Assembly (NCBI RefSeq): GCF_013348745.1
Contig: NZ_CP054666.1
Coordinates: 806,001 to 870,000, forward strand
Origin: Mycoplasma sp. OR1901
GTDB taxonomy: Bacteria > Bacillota_I > Bacilli_A > Mycoplasmatales > Metamycoplasmataceae
Reading direction: 5' to 3'
Length of the DNA stretch: 64,000 bases
Position numbers and translations under genes: made by a program. The notes under the pieces were generated by a model, which did not search any database, was not told the DNA's origin, and saw only the letters and a program-made list of their open reading frames with translations. Positions 11,243 through 22,335 of the stretch are shown in pieces. Position 1 is the stretch's first letter. The number at the start of each line of letters is the position of its first letter.

Positions 11243-11248
11243 ATTATA
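11243..11248 (-). promoter_or_regulatory. Probable -10 box of the opp operon
   Basis: TATAAT on the minus strand, preceded by GTG and AT-rich sequence; no good -35 box is visible. It would start transcription near 11236, giving a ~425-nt leader that contains both hairpins, the riboswitch-like domain and the terminator. Confidence 0.5.
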
Positions 11249-11315
11249 CACATAAAAAAAATTTAAAAAAGTTTTTTGCAGTTTTATGATTTTTAAAAGT
11301 TTAAATTAATAAAAT

Positions 11316-11338
11316 AAAAAGGGCAAAATACCCTTTTT
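11316..11338 (-). terminator. Terminator of ffh
   Basis: 8-bp stem AAAAAGGG / CCCTTTTT followed on the minus strand by ATTTTATT; it overlaps the ffh stop codon. Confidence 0.75.
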
Positions 11339-12689
11339 AAAATCCAAAACCACTTCCAAATCCACCGAAACCACCGGATTTTTTGAAACTTTTAGCCATT
11401 TCGCTCATTTGTTTTACCATAGCATCAAAATCACTTAATAATTTATTAAATTCTTGTGGAGTTCTTCCTGAACCTTTTAAAATCCTTTCTTTTCTTGAAG
11501 CTTGTCTAAGTAATTTAGGATTATTTCTTTCTTTTTTAGTCATAGAAGAAATTAAAATTTGAAATACTTTCATTTTTTCTTCCGCTTTTTCAACTTGATC
11601 TTCATTTACTTTTGAAGATAAGTTACCAGGAAGCATTTTAAGTATTTTTGAAAACTTACCTAAGTTTTTAACTTGTTTAATTTGTTCCATTAAATCATCT
11701 AAAGTAAAGCTACCAGATAAAATCTTTTTAACCATATTGGTCATTTTATCTTGATCTAGATTATCTTGAGCATGTTCAATTAATGACATAACATCACCCA
11801 TACCTAAAATTCTATCAGCCATACGTTCTGGGTAAAATAAATCTAAATTACCAATTTTTTCACCTGTACCTGTAAAACGAATTGGTAAATTAAGTATGTA
11901 TCTTAATGAAAACGCAGCTCCACCCCTTGCATCTGAATCAAGTTTTGTAATTATCGAACCTGTTAATTTTAATTTTTCATTAAAGGTTTTTGCAACATTT
12001 ATTATATCTTGACCACTCAATGAATCGGCTACAAAGAAAATTTCATCAGGATGAGCGATTTTCTTAACTTCAAGCAATTCATTCATTAATGGTTCATCAA
12101 TAGATAAACGACCAGCAGTATCTAAAATAATTAAGTCATTATCATTATCTTTTGCATATTGTAAAGCGTTCGAAACAATTTTAGAAACAGGATTATTAAC
12201 ACCTTGCTCGTAGTAATCTGCTTGAATACTTTTAGCAAGAGTAACCAATTGTTCAACAGCAGCCGGTCTATAAATGTCAGCTGCAACCACAAGTGGTTTT
12301 TGAACGTGTTTTTTCTTTCTGAAATAATAAGCTAATTTTGCAGTTGCTGTAGTTTTACCAGAACCTTGTAAACCACACATCATAATTATGTAAGGTTTCT
12401 TTTCTATTTTAAATTCTTTTACTTTGTCACCTAAAATAGAAACTAATTCTTCATGTAATATTTTGATAAATTGTTGTGATGGATTTAATTTACCAATTAA
12501 TTCTTGATCTAAAACTTTTTGTTTTACATTCTTAATGAATTCTTTCACAACTTGTAAATTAACATCGGCTTCTAATAAAGCCATTTTTATTTCTCTAGTA
12601 ACTGCTACTAAATCTGCTTCTTCTAATTTTATTTTTTTAGACACTTTTTCAAGTGCTTTTTGCATTCTTTTTTCTAAAAATCCTACCAT
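11337..12689 (-). CDS. ffh: Signal recognition particle protein Ffh (SRP54)
   Basis: GTPase subunit of the signal recognition particle; with SRP RNA it delivers ribosomes making membrane proteins to FtsY/SecYEG. At 450 residues it is normal length. The N domain is followed by the G domain with CGLQGSGKTTATAKLA (~105-120), the insertion-box region, DTAGR and TKLDSDARGG. The Met-rich M domain contains ILGMGDVMSLIEHA and ends in a Gly/Phe-rich tail. The ATG lies 6 nt after an extended -10 box (TGGTATAAT) and has no Shine-Dalgarno, so the mRNA looks leaderless. It diverges from the pseudouridine synthase gene across a 172-bp gap. Confidence 0.97.
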   Translation of the reverse strand: MVGFLEKRMQKALEKVSKKIKLEEADLVAVTREIKMALLEADVNLQVVKEFIKNVKQKVLDQELIGKLNPSQQFIKILHEELVSILGDKVKEFKIEKKPYIIMMCGLQGSGKTTATAKLAYYFRKKKHVQKPLVVAADIYRPAAVEQLVTLAKSIQADYYEQGVNNPVSKIVSNALQYAKDNDNDLIILDTAGRLSIDEPLMNELLEVKKIAHPDEIFFVADSLSGQDIINVAKTFNEKLKLTGSIITKLDSDARGGAAFSLRYILNLPIRFTGTGEKIGNLDLFYPERMADRILGMGDVMSLIEHAQDNLDQDKMTNMVKKILSGSFTLDDLMEQIKQVKNLGKFSKILKMLPGNLSSKVNEDQVEKAEEKMKVFQILISSMTKKERNNPKLLRQASRKERILKGSGRTPQEFNKLLSDFDAMVKQMSEMAKSFKKSGGFGGFGSGFGF

Positions 12690-12695
12690 GTTTAA

Positions 12696-12701
12696 ATTAT
12701 A
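12696..12701 (-). promoter_or_regulatory. Extended -10 promoter of ffh, leaderless
   Basis: TGG precedes TATAAT, an extended -10 element; the ATG follows after 6 nt (TTAAAC). No ribosome-binding site can fit. Confidence 0.7.
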
Positions 12702-12848
12702 CCATTTAGTAGTTAAATTAACTATTATTAAATAAAGTTAGTTATTTTCATAGTAATTACAAATTTAGGATAGTAAATATAATTTAAAATACATTATTTT
12801 GCAATTATCTAGGTAAGATATTAAACTTAAAAATATGTCTTTTTAATG

Positions 12849-12854
12849 TATAAT
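12849..12854 (+). promoter_or_regulatory. -10 box of the pseudouridine synthase gene, leaderless
   Basis: TATAAT followed by 7 nt (TTAATAT) and the ATG at 12862. There is no Shine-Dalgarno. It lies opposite the leaderless ffh promoter. Confidence 0.65.
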
Positions 12855-12861
12855 TTAATAT

Positions 12862-13788
12862 ATGATTGAATTAAAAGTAGAATACAAAGAAAGAATAGAT
12901 AAATATATCTCAAACAATACAAATATTTCACGTAATGATATAAAAATTTTAATTGAAGAACATGCAATTTTAGTTGATGATACACCTGTTAACAAACCTA
13001 AATTTGCCGTTAGAGAAGGTCAAATAATTAAAATAATGAAAGTTATCGATAAAGAAATTAATATCGAACCAGAAGAGATGGAACTTGATATAGTTTATGA
13101 TGATGAATATATTTCTGTTATAGATAAACCAAGTGGTTTAGTGGTACACCCTTCACCCGGACACCCAAATGGTACTTTAGTAAACGGTTTACTTTACCAT
13201 TTTAAAAATAACCTTTCTAATGAAAGCGGAATTTTAAGACCTGGTATTGTTCATAGAATTGATAAGGACACAAGTGGTTTATTAGTAATTGCAAAAAATA
13301 ACCAAGTGCATCAATTACTTGCTGAAAAATTTGCAAATCACGAAATAAATAGAAAATATATTGCAATTTGTGATGGTATTATAGAAAATAAAAAATTAAA
13401 ATTAGATCTTCCAATTGGTAGAAGTAGTGCTGATAGACAAAAAATGGCCATTACAAATACAAATTCAAAACACGCAATCACTTGAGTTGAAAAATTATCA
13501 ACATTCTATATTGATAAATTACCAAAAACATTAGTTAAATGTGAATTAGAAACAGGTAGAACACACCAAATTAGAGTTCACTTAAAATACATTGGAAATC
13601 CAATTTATGGTGATCCTGTTTATGGTAAAAAAGTAGATGATTTTGGTCAAAGACTTCATGCTTATAAACTTGAATTTATACATCCAATTACTCAAAAGAA
13701 AATTGAATTATTTTCTAAAACACCTACAGAGTTTGCAGTTTCAGGATTTGATTTTGATGAATTCCTAAAAAATGAAAGGACACAATAA
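12862..13788 (+). CDS. rluD: RluD-family 23S rRNA pseudouridine synthase
   Basis: Isomerises uridine to pseudouridine in large-subunit rRNA. The 308-residue protein has an N-terminal S4 RNA-binding domain (~1-60) and the RluA/RluD catalytic domain; [18 protein letters not shown] contains the catalytic Asp (residue 134). [19 protein letters not shown] near the C-terminus is the second family signature. Exact target positions cannot be told from sequence, so the symbol is by similarity. The transcript is apparently leaderless. The UAA stop overlaps the next gene's ATG (TAATG), so the two are co-translated. Confidence 0.92.
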
Positions 13789-14654
13789 TGTTTAACCAAA
13801 ATTGAAACGAAAAATATAAAAATATAAAAACCACAGAAGAATTATGAAAACACGAAAAAAAGGACTTTAGAATTTACTTTATTTTATATGCAGTAGCTAT
13901 TACCCTTTTAAGTTTAATTTGATTCACATGATTTATAATAATCTTAGCCGCTAAGGATCAATATTTATCTTTAGTAGCAGAGACTACAAAAGACATGAAG
14001 CAACCAGGGAACCCGATAGATTATTATAAAGCAGAATTGATCCAACAAACATTCTATGCAATTTCTCTTATTGCAATGAATGTGTCATATATAATGTCAA
14101 TTTTTAAAAGTTATAAAAACAAAAACTTTAAATACATTAGTTCATGAGTTCAATTAATTTATTACGCTTTAGCTATTTGAAAAGTAATAGGATTTATCGT
14201 TTCGATAACTCAAAATTCTTTTGTCGGAATGGGAAATAATTATTTATCAATAATATCATTAGTATTTAATATATTATCTTTACTTATTTTTATGGTAATT
14301 ATTTTCTTCTTACATGGAAAATTAAATAAAATTCAAAGAGCATTCAAATATATTGAATACGTTAAAACTATGGAAGAATATCAAAAAGCTTTCATGGAAA
14401 ATATAAGAAGTAATAACCCATTTGGTCCTTCAACATTTAACGCTGACCCTGCATCAAATGAAGAAAAAAATAAAGAAAGTAAAACACAAAGTACAAAAAC
14501 AGACGATTATTTAAATTCAGAAAACTATAAAAAAATTATCGAATTACCAAGAGAACAATTAAATGATATCGCTAAAAAACTAAATGTCTTCGGTTATGAA
14601 GAAATGGAAAAAGAAGAATTAGCAAAATTAATTTATAACATTACTAAAAAATAA
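13788..14654 (+). CDS. Four-helix membrane protein with a SAP/Rho_N-like C-terminal domain
   Basis: I do not recognise this 288-residue protein. Four hydrophobic helices lie at ~29-53, 88-105, 117-140 and 152-176. A charged, Lys/Asn/Ser-rich linker follows, then a compact C-terminal segment (~246-288) with LPREQLNDIAKKLNV and MEKEELAKLIYNI. That helix-turn-helix spacing is like the small nucleic-acid-binding domain found at the N-terminus of Rho and in SAP proteins. Several Trp are UGA. The start codon overlaps the preceding stop. A membrane protein tethering a nucleic-acid-binding domain is a suggestion only. Confidence 0.75.
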
Positions 14655-14663
14655 AAAATATTT

Positions 14664-14700
14664 ATAACATTGCAAAAATAAACTGCAATGTTATTTTTTT
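14664..14700 (+). terminator. Terminator after the membrane-protein gene
   Basis: Stem ATAACATTGCA / TGCAATGTTAT (11 bp) followed by TTTTTT. Confidence 0.9.
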
Positions 14701-14732
14701 AGAATTTTTCTTAATGACTATTTAAAAGTTAA

Positions 14733-14769
14733 AAAAATGAAATTACATTTTATTTTGTAATTTCATTTT
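14733..14769 (-). terminator. Terminator of the gls24-fakA-plsX-rnc-smc operon
   Basis: Stem AAAATGAAATTAC / GTAATTTCATTTT; on the minus strand it is followed by TTTAAC. It lies just downstream of the smc stop. Confidence 0.8.
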
Positions 14770-14774
14770 AATTA

Positions 14775-17714
14775 TTATTGTTGTTCACTTTCGGTTAATT
14801 TTTTAGCTTCTTCTAATTTAACACTGAAGAAACTTGTAACACCTCTTTTTTGCATTGTAGCACCGAATAGACTATCAACTCTAGCCATTGTTCCTGTTCT
14901 ATGTGTTACAACTAAGAATTGTGTTTGTTCTTTTAATTTTTGTAAGTATTCTGCATATCTAACAACATTAGATTCATCTAAAGCAGCTTCAACCTCATCT
15001 AAGATACAAAGTGGAAGTGGTCTTGCTTTAAGAATTGCGAATAATAATGAAATTGCAATTAAGGCTTTTTCACCACCAGAGAATAGTTTTAAGTTCTTAA
15101 CTGTTTTACCTGGAGGTTGAGCAAAAATACTAATTCCACTTTCTAAAATGTTTTTAGGATCAATAAATTCAACGTAAGCTTTACCACCACCTAACATTGA
15201 ACGGAATACAATATCCATTTCAACGTTAACATCATCAACGATTTTTGTTAAACGATTAATAATGTTGTTATCAAGATCTTTTATAGCTTCGATAAGAATA
15301 TCTTTAGCTTCTTTAACTTCGTTATAGTTGCTTGTGTATTCTTCAAATCTTTTTTCAAGTTCTTCTAATTCAACGATTGAATTTAAATTAACATTTCCGA
15401 TTTCTTCAATTTCGTGTCTTAAGTCAAATACTAATTCTTTAGCGGCATCAACTGACATTGTTAATGGGAAGTTATTTTTAGCGTTTTCTAATGTAATAGA
15501 GTAGAATGAACCCAATCTATCTTTATGTATGTTAAATAAGTTTTCCGCTTTATTTTTGGCTTTTTCTTTTTCTAAGAATGAATTTAATAAAGTATTTAAC
15601 ATTTTTTGTGTTCTTTTTCTAACTTCTTCAATAGAAACTATATCAGCATTAATTTTATTTCTAATTTTTGATTTAGTTTCTAAATCAAAATTAGTAATTT
15701 TAAGTTCGTTTTCAAGTTCGATAATTTTTGTTTCAGCTGAAACATTACCTTCAACAACTTTTTGTGTTTTATTTAAATCTGAAAAAGCAATTGTTGATTT
15801 ATATTTTTTCAATTTCTCAACTTCTTTTTGAATTTCAGTTCTCATTAATGATTCACGTGTATCAAGTGAATTGTGTTTTGTTTGTTCATTTTCAATTAAT
15901 TGAAGTAAGTTGTCTTTTTCTTTTCTTAAGTTTTCAACAACTTGTTTGTGCCCAGGAATAATTTCTTTCAATTGATTAATTTGTCCATCTAGACCAATTA
16001 AATCACTCGCAACATCCTTAGTTCCACCATGCATAACACCACCAACTCTGATGATGTCACCATCTTTGGTTACAACCATATATTTTTTCTCAACTAAGTT
16101 TGAAATTTGAGTAGCAACTTTAATGTCTGAAACTACGATAATATTACCTAATAAGAATTCATTTAAAACTCTATACTTATCATCAATTGAAACTAAATCT
16201 TTAGCTATACCAATGAAACCAGGGTTATTACGTAAAACTAGTTGGTAGTCATCTCTAACTGTTTTACCTTTAATAGATGCTAACGGAATAAATGTAGCTC
16301 TACCACCATTATTTGCTTTAAGGTAATTAATTGCTTTAACAGCAACATCTGAGTTTTCAACAACAATATTTTGTGCCGCTGCTTTTAAAATAACATCAAT
16401 AGCTGGAACGAATTCCTGTTCAACACTAAATAATTCACTTACAAGTCCTACATATCCTCTAAAAACATGTTTGTTTTGAACAATATTTTTAGTACCTTGA
16501 TGTAAGTTTGTTTGTTTATTTTTCTTTTCAATAAGGAGTTTTAATCTTGTATCTATAGAAATAATTTGATTTGTAGTATTGTTAATTTTACGTTCATAAT
16601 CATTAAATTGTCTACGATATTCATCGATAAGTTTTGCTGCTTTTTCTCTATCAGCAACAACATCATTGTAGCTTTTTTCTAGGTATTTAATTTTATTTTC
16701 AGCAATTGTCGCTTCTTCGATAACAGCTTGAATTCTTTCTTCTTCGTTGAAGTTACCTTGTCCTTTAACTTTCATTTCTCTAAGAAGGTTATTTTCTGTT
16801 ATTGTTTTATCAACAATTTGAATCTCTGTTGTTAAAGCTTCTTTTTTACTTGTTAAATCATTTATCTCTGCTTCAAGTTCGACGATTTCTTCTCTTTTGT
16901 TAGCAATCTTTTCTTCTGAATCTTGGATCTCTTTATTGTAAGATATTTTAGTCTCTTCAACACCAACTAATTCTTCAGATAAATCATTAAATATTTTTTC
17001 GTTACGTTCGATTTCGTGAGCTAAATAACCGATTTCAACAGTACGTAATTCATTTACTTTTTCTTTATATTTTTTAGCTTTTTCAGCTGCTTCTCTTAAA
17101 GGTTTTAATTGTCTATCCATCTCTTTAATTTTAGCTTCTAAAATATCTAATGAACGCTCTGAACTATCTAATTTAAGTGTAGCTTCGTGTTTACGTAATT
17201 TATATTTAGAAACACCGGCAGCTTCTTCAAAAATTCTTCTTCTATCTTCTTCTGATGAGTTAGCAATATCAGAAACAGTACCTTGCGAAATAATGGCAAG
17301 AGAACTTTTACCAATACCTGTTTCCATAGCTAAAGCTTTTATTTCTTTGTGTAAGGCTTTTTGATCATTAATAAAATACTCATTAATACCTTTACCACGC
17401 TCTAATGAACGTGTAATTTTAACATAATCACTTTGGATTGAACTTTCACCTTTTCTATTATCGAATGTAAGTGATACAGTCGCTCTTTGCATAGGCTGAA
17501 CTGTTTTAGAACCAGCAAAGATAACATCTTGCATAGAATCACCACGTAATTCTTTAGAACTTTGTTCCCCTAAAACTCAACGTATAGCATCGTTAATGTT
17601 ACTTTTACCTGAACCGTTAGGACCAACAATTCCAGCAACTCCACCATCAAAACGCAATACAATTGGATCAGCAAATGATTTAAACCCATGTGCTTCAAAC
17701 TTAATTAATTTCAT
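14775..17714 (-). CDS. smc: Chromosome segregation protein SMC
   Basis: ATPase of the condensin-like complex that compacts and segregates the chromosome, 979 residues. Walker A GPNGSGKSN is at ~31-39. Long coiled-coil arms flank the hinge (~415-570). The C-terminal head carries LFSGGEKALIAISLLFAI (signature) and LCILDEVEAALDE (Walker B and D-loop). I chose the ATG at 17714 because it restores the N-terminal KLIKFEAHGFKSFAD head. The AGGAGT ribosome-binding site overlaps the rnc stop codon 7 nt upstream, so the two genes are tightly coupled. Arms are somewhat shorter than in B. subtilis SMC (~1186 residues). Confidence 0.96.
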
Positions 17715-17721
17715 TTTACTC

Positions 17722-18555
17722 CTAATATTTATATAGTTTTTTTAACGCATCTTTTGCAGCTTCAGTTTCAGCTCTTTTTTTAGAACTTCCGGAACCTACA
17801 CCATAAACAATACCGTCTTTTATAGCTTTTGCTATAAAAATTTTATCATTTTCTTCTTTTGTTTCATAAGTAATGTTTCTTTTATCTATGTTTTGAAAAT
17901 ACTCTTGTAATTGTGTTTTAGGATCTTTTTCAGTTGTAAACATTAAGTTTTCATCTGTTACTAATTTTTCATCATCAATTGAAGCAACTTTATGCTCCAT
18001 ATTTTCTTTAATTAAATGTTCAAAAACAAAATTGCTCGCAAATTCAGCACCCATATCGATGTAGATTGCACCAACAATAGCTTCAAAAGCATCCGCTTTT
18101 ACCTTTAAAGAACTTTTTACTTCTTCTTCCATTTTACCGTTACCGGTTCTTAAAATATTTATTAATTTCATTTTATCAGATGCTTTAGCTAATGTTTTAG
18201 TATTAACTATATCAGCTCTTAATCTTGTTAACTCACCTTGACTTAAATTTTTAAGGTTTTTAAAAATTAAATCAGAAGTATAAAGTTGTAAAAAAGCATC
18301 ACCTAAAAATTCTAATCTCTCATAATTTATTTTTTTAGTTTCATCTTTTGGATCAAAAGACTTATGAGTAGTAGCTAAAATATAATAATGAATCTCATTT
18401 GGTACATAATAAAAATTTTTGATAAATCATTTTATTAATCTTTTAGCATATGATTCTGTAACCTTTAGATTGTACTCATTTTTAGAACCTTTAATAAACG
18501 GAACTAATTTAGCTAAAATTTTTTCATTTTTTTCTTTATCTATTTTTTCTTCCAT
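17722..18555 (-). CDS. rnc: Ribonuclease III
   Basis: Double-strand-specific endoribonuclease for rRNA processing, 277 residues. The catalytic domain has NYERLEFLGDAFLQL (family signature with the metal-binding Glu and Asp) and AFEAIVGAIYID (second acidic cluster). The C-terminal double-stranded-RNA-binding domain ends GSGSSKKRAETEAAKDAL. The ATG at 18555 is preceded by AAGG and lies 2 nt past the plsX stop. The rnc-smc order is conserved with Bacillus. Confidence 0.95.
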
Positions 18556-18557
18556 GA

Positions 18558-19529
18558 TTAACCTTTTAAATGAGACATTAAATCAAATTCTAAAGCATCT
18601 TTCATATTTTTTAAGGCTACTTGAATTGTATTTTTATCACTTGCTCCGTGAATTTTAATAGCTGGAGCATTTACACCTATAACTCAAGCAGTTGCAATAT
18701 TTCTATAATCGAAAGTTGCCGCCACTTTTTTAAATGCGCCCTTCATTAAAAGAGCACCCATTTTAGCCATAAAACTATTTTTAACATGAATTTTAAGAGC
18801 TTCTTTAAAAGTTAATAAACCACCTTCAAAACCTTTAATAGTTAAGTTCCCGCCATAACCATCTGATAAAGCAATTTGGTAATTACCTTTAAGCAATTCT
18901 CTAGGCTCTGAAAAACCAATATAATTGAAATTTTCTTGTTTTAAAAGATCGTTAGCATCTCTTAAATTTTGAGTCCCTTTATATTCTTCAACCCCAATGT
19001 TAATTAAAGTTAATTTTGGATTTTCAACCTTATACATTACCTTATAAAATCTATCAGCAAGGTGTGCTCATTCAACATAATACTCAGGTTTAGCTTCTAA
19101 ACTCGCTCCAATGTCTAACATTAAAACAGGTTCATTTTTTATTGATAAAGCCACACCCATAAATGCAGGTCTAGATACATTTTCTAATCTTTTTAATTTA
19201 AAAGTTAATGATGATAAATAAGAACCACTATCACCGCCTGAAATAATTCCGCTAGCTTCATTATTTCTAACTAAATCAATAGCCTGATTTATAGAAATGT
19301 TTTCACGCATAACTTGACGAATGTCTCTAGGGTTAACAGATTTAGTATCGTTTTGATAAATTTTAATATTTGTAGGTAAATTATCAGTTTGCATTTCTTT
19401 GAAATCACCGACTAAATGAATTTCTGTATCAGGATTATTATTAATAAATATTTTTGAGGCTTCTAAAGCTTCGATTGGACCTAAATCTAATCCATTTGCA
19501 TCTAAAGCAATTTTGTATTTAAATTCCAT
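18558..19529 (-). CDS. plsX: Phosphate acyltransferase PlsX
   Basis: Interconverts acyl-ACP and acyl-phosphate, supplying acyl-phosphate to PlsY for phosphatidic acid synthesis. It has 323 residues. The start IALDANGLDLGP corresponds to the usual 'DAMGGD' region in divergent form; later motifs include GGDSGSYLSS, MLDIGAS, NIGVEEYKGT and SDGYGGNLTIKGFEGG, the last being characteristic. One Trp is UGA. It starts 1 nt inside the fakA stop. With no acyl-carrier or fab genes beside it, its neighbour FakA probably supplies acyl-phosphate from imported fatty acids. Confidence 0.9.
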
Positions 19530-21178
19530 TATTCAACTCCTATTAAGTAAGGATAATTAGGTTGACTTCCATCAATTATTTGAACTTCTACTTCATAGTT
19601 AGATTCAATATAATTGCTTAAATCATTAGCCTCATTTATATTTCCTTCTTCTCCATAGTAAATACTTACAAGTTCACTATCTTCTTGAATCATTCTTGAA
19701 ACTAAATCTCTTAATGAACTAGTAATATCTTTGTTTGAATTAACAATTTTACCGTTTAAGATTGTTAAATAATCATCTACTTTAACTTTTATGCCGTTTA
19801 TTTTTGTGTTTCTTACAGCTTTAGTTATTTCACCTGTTGAAACTTGTTCGATTGATTCTTCCATTAATTCTTTATTATCTTCGGCATCTGTTTCTGGATT
19901 AAAGTTTAAAATTGCACTCAAACCTTGAACTTGTGTTTTAGTTGGTATAACAATAATATTTTTATCACGAACAACTTGCGCAGCTTGTTGTGCAACTAGA
20001 ATAACATTTGAATTGTTAGGTAAAATAAAAACTGTATCAGCATTAACTGTATTAATAGCATTGATTAAATCTTGAGCTGAAGGATTTTGTGTTTGACCTG
20101 ATTCTACAACAAAATCAGCACCAAAATCTTTCATGCGTTGAATAATTCCGGCACCTAGATTACATGAAACTATACCGCATAAACTTCTTTTAGAATTTTC
20201 TAAATTATTTTTTACAACTTTTGCATTTTCTCTAGAACCATTTGCTTGTAAAGTCATATTTTCAGATTTAATTTTAATGAACTCACCAAGTTCTTGAATG
20301 AAATTAAGCATATCACCAGGTTTGATAGTGTGACCGTGAACCTTTAAAATATTTTCATCATTTACAACGACTAAAGAGTTAGCAATAATTTCAAGTTTCT
20401 TAGTGAAGGCTTCCTTATCGAATTTTTTAGGTTCATCTAAATCAACTAAAACTTCAGTACAGTAACCAAATTCACCATTATAAACTTCTTCACTACTTAA
20501 AAATACATTGACATTTTCGTTTTCTTCTAATTTAACAACTCTACCATTAAAATATTCGTTTATACCTCAGAATATTTTAAATAAACCTTCACCACCACTA
20601 TCGGTAACACCAACTTCACGTAAGGTTTTAAGTTTATTTGGAGTTTCATCACAACTTTCACGCATAAACTTTAAAAGTTTTGATCAAAATTCAATTAAAG
20701 TAACCTTACTACTATCAAAACGATAAAATTCTCTTTCTAAATCTTCAGTAGTTTCTCTAATTACTGTTAGCATTGTACCTTCAACAGGTTTAAATACAGA
20801 TTTATATGCAGATTCTGTTGCACTTCTAAATGCTTTTAATAATGAATCTAAATTTAAAGATTGCTTGTTTTTACAAGCTTCGGCAAAACCTTTAAAAATT
20901 TGACTAAGTATAACTCCTGAGTTTCCTCTTGCCGCAAAAAGCATGCTATGTGCTAATTCTTTAGTAACTGTTGCTATATCAACATTTTCATCATAAGAAG
21001 ATAAAAGTTCAATAGCAGCATAAGCTGTTGAAGACATGTTTGTACCTGTATCACCATCCGGAACAGGGAAAACATTCATTGCGTCAATTTGATTTTTTGC
21101 ATTTTGTAATGCTGTTGCACCTGAAATAACCGCTTGTGCAAACTCGTAACCAGTTAAATTAATTGATTTCTTACTCAT
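19529..21178 (-). CDS. fakA: Fatty acid kinase catalytic subunit FakA (DAK2/YloV family)
   Basis: Phosphorylates FakB-bound fatty acids to acyl-phosphate, the salvage route into phospholipids. The 549-residue protein has an N-terminal DhaL-type kinase domain with NVFPVPDGDTGTNMSST (~36-52, metal-binding Asp residues), ARGNSGVILSQIF and the C-terminal YloV domain (SCNLGAGIIQRMKDFGADF, ILPNNSNVILVAQQAA, IYYGEE). The start overlaps the gls24 stop and the stop overlaps the plsX start (TAATG both times), so three consecutive genes are coupled. FakA is the best-supported assignment by architecture; older annotations call it a dihydroxyacetone kinase-like protein. Confidence 0.9.
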
Positions 21179-21492
21179 TATTTAACTCCTTTAACAATTA
21201 TTATTAATTTATCTATCGAAATTTTATTTTTCTTAAAAGTTCTTTGTACTCTCTTATATAAATCGGTGTTTAAAGAATTTACATCAACACCTTCTAAAAC
21301 AGTTATAGCTACCTTAAAACTAAAAACATTTGGCGTACTTTCGAAAGTAAAAATACGGTCGATTAAATCGACGTTTTCATCATCGGTATCTTTTGTAATT
21401 TTTTCATCATTGGATAGTTCATGAATCGCATGAATACCAGGAGTCGAAGTAATTATTTTGAAAAATAATTCGCTCGCTTGTTTTATTTCCAC
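21178..21492 (-). CDS. Asp23/Gls24 (YloU) family protein
   Basis: Small 104-residue protein of the Asp23/YloU family, which lies next to fakA (yloV) in Firmicutes. Visible features are the N-terminal helix ASELFFKIITSTPGIHAIHEL and the beta-rich SFKVAITVLEGVDVNSL...VQRTF segment. The start codon is GTG, chosen because AGGGG lies 7 nt upstream and no in-frame ATG is available. It heads the operon to smc. Its biochemical role is not established; a link to membrane lipid homeostasis is suggested by synteny. Confidence 0.8.
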   Translation of the reverse strand: MEIKQASELFFKIITSTPGIHAIHELSNDEKITKDTDDENVDLIDRIFTFESTPNVFSFKVAITVLEGVDVNSLNTDLYKRVQRTFKKNKISIDKLIIIVKGVK

Positions 21493-21622
21493 TTAAAACC
21501 CCTATTCTAGTATATAAAAAGTAAATAAGTACATTATTTAGTTATTATTTATATTTTACAACATTATTAGTTTTTTAATAAAATTTAATTCTAGTAAAAT
21601 ATTAATTGAGGAGAATCTTTTT

Positions 21623-22294
21623 ATGGCTGTTAGTATTAAATTTGGGATAGTTTTGGAAGTTAAACAGATTGAAGAAAACGGCTTCATTGTTAGTTTCTTC
21701 ACAAGAAGAGGAATGTTAAGACTTTTTGCACAAGGTTTAAATAAAATAGAGTCTAAAAATAGAGCTAATTTAATACCCGGTTCAATAGTGGAAATTGAAT
21801 ATTTTGCAAGTAGATTAAAAGATAAAGTTGGACGGCTAAAGAAGGCTACAATTACCCATTTTTTTGATATTACTAATAAGAAGAAAAATGCAGCTTTTTT
21901 AAGAATAAAAAAAATATTTTTAAACTTTAATTTTCCTAATCATTTATTCGATTCTTACAAGGATTATTTTGATAAATTTGACATAGAAAATTCTGAAAAA
22001 TTTGTTACTTTTATTTACGTTCAAAGCACTGTATATTTCGGTATTGTTCCTGTTTTTAATAAATGTAGAATATGTGGTTCAAGAAAAAATTTGATTGATT
22101 TTCAAGCATCAGAAGGCGGATTTATTTGCAATAAACATGGCCATATTTATATAAAAACTAATTTAGAATTAAACGCTTATTGATCTTTATTTCATAACTT
22201 TGAAAAATATTTACAAATTGCAGATTATAACTTAGATAGAAAAATACGTTCCGAATTTTATATCTTAATTAAAGAATCAGGACATATAATTTAA
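21623..22294 (+). CDS. recO: DNA repair protein RecO
   Basis: Recombination mediator that loads RecA on SSB-coated DNA with RecR. The 223-residue protein starts with an OB-fold (GIVLEVKQIEENGFIVSFFT), and the C-terminal part has a zinc-ribbon remnant: Cys148, Cys151 (CRIC) and Cys169, with His172 possibly the fourth ligand in place of the usual Cys. One Trp is UGA. AGGAG precedes the ATG. It is a single-gene unit between the divergent gls24 operon and a two-way terminator. Confidence 0.88.
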
Positions 22295-22298
22295 TTTT

Positions 22299-22333
22299 AA
22301 AAGTCAACACTAGTTTTAATAGTGTTGACTTTT
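22299..22333. terminator. Bidirectional terminator between recO and the DUF402 gene
   Basis: Stem AAAAGTCAACACTA / TAGTGTTGACTTTT with a short T/A-rich loop; T-runs on both strands serve the convergent genes. Confidence 0.9.
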
Positions 22334-22335
22334 AA

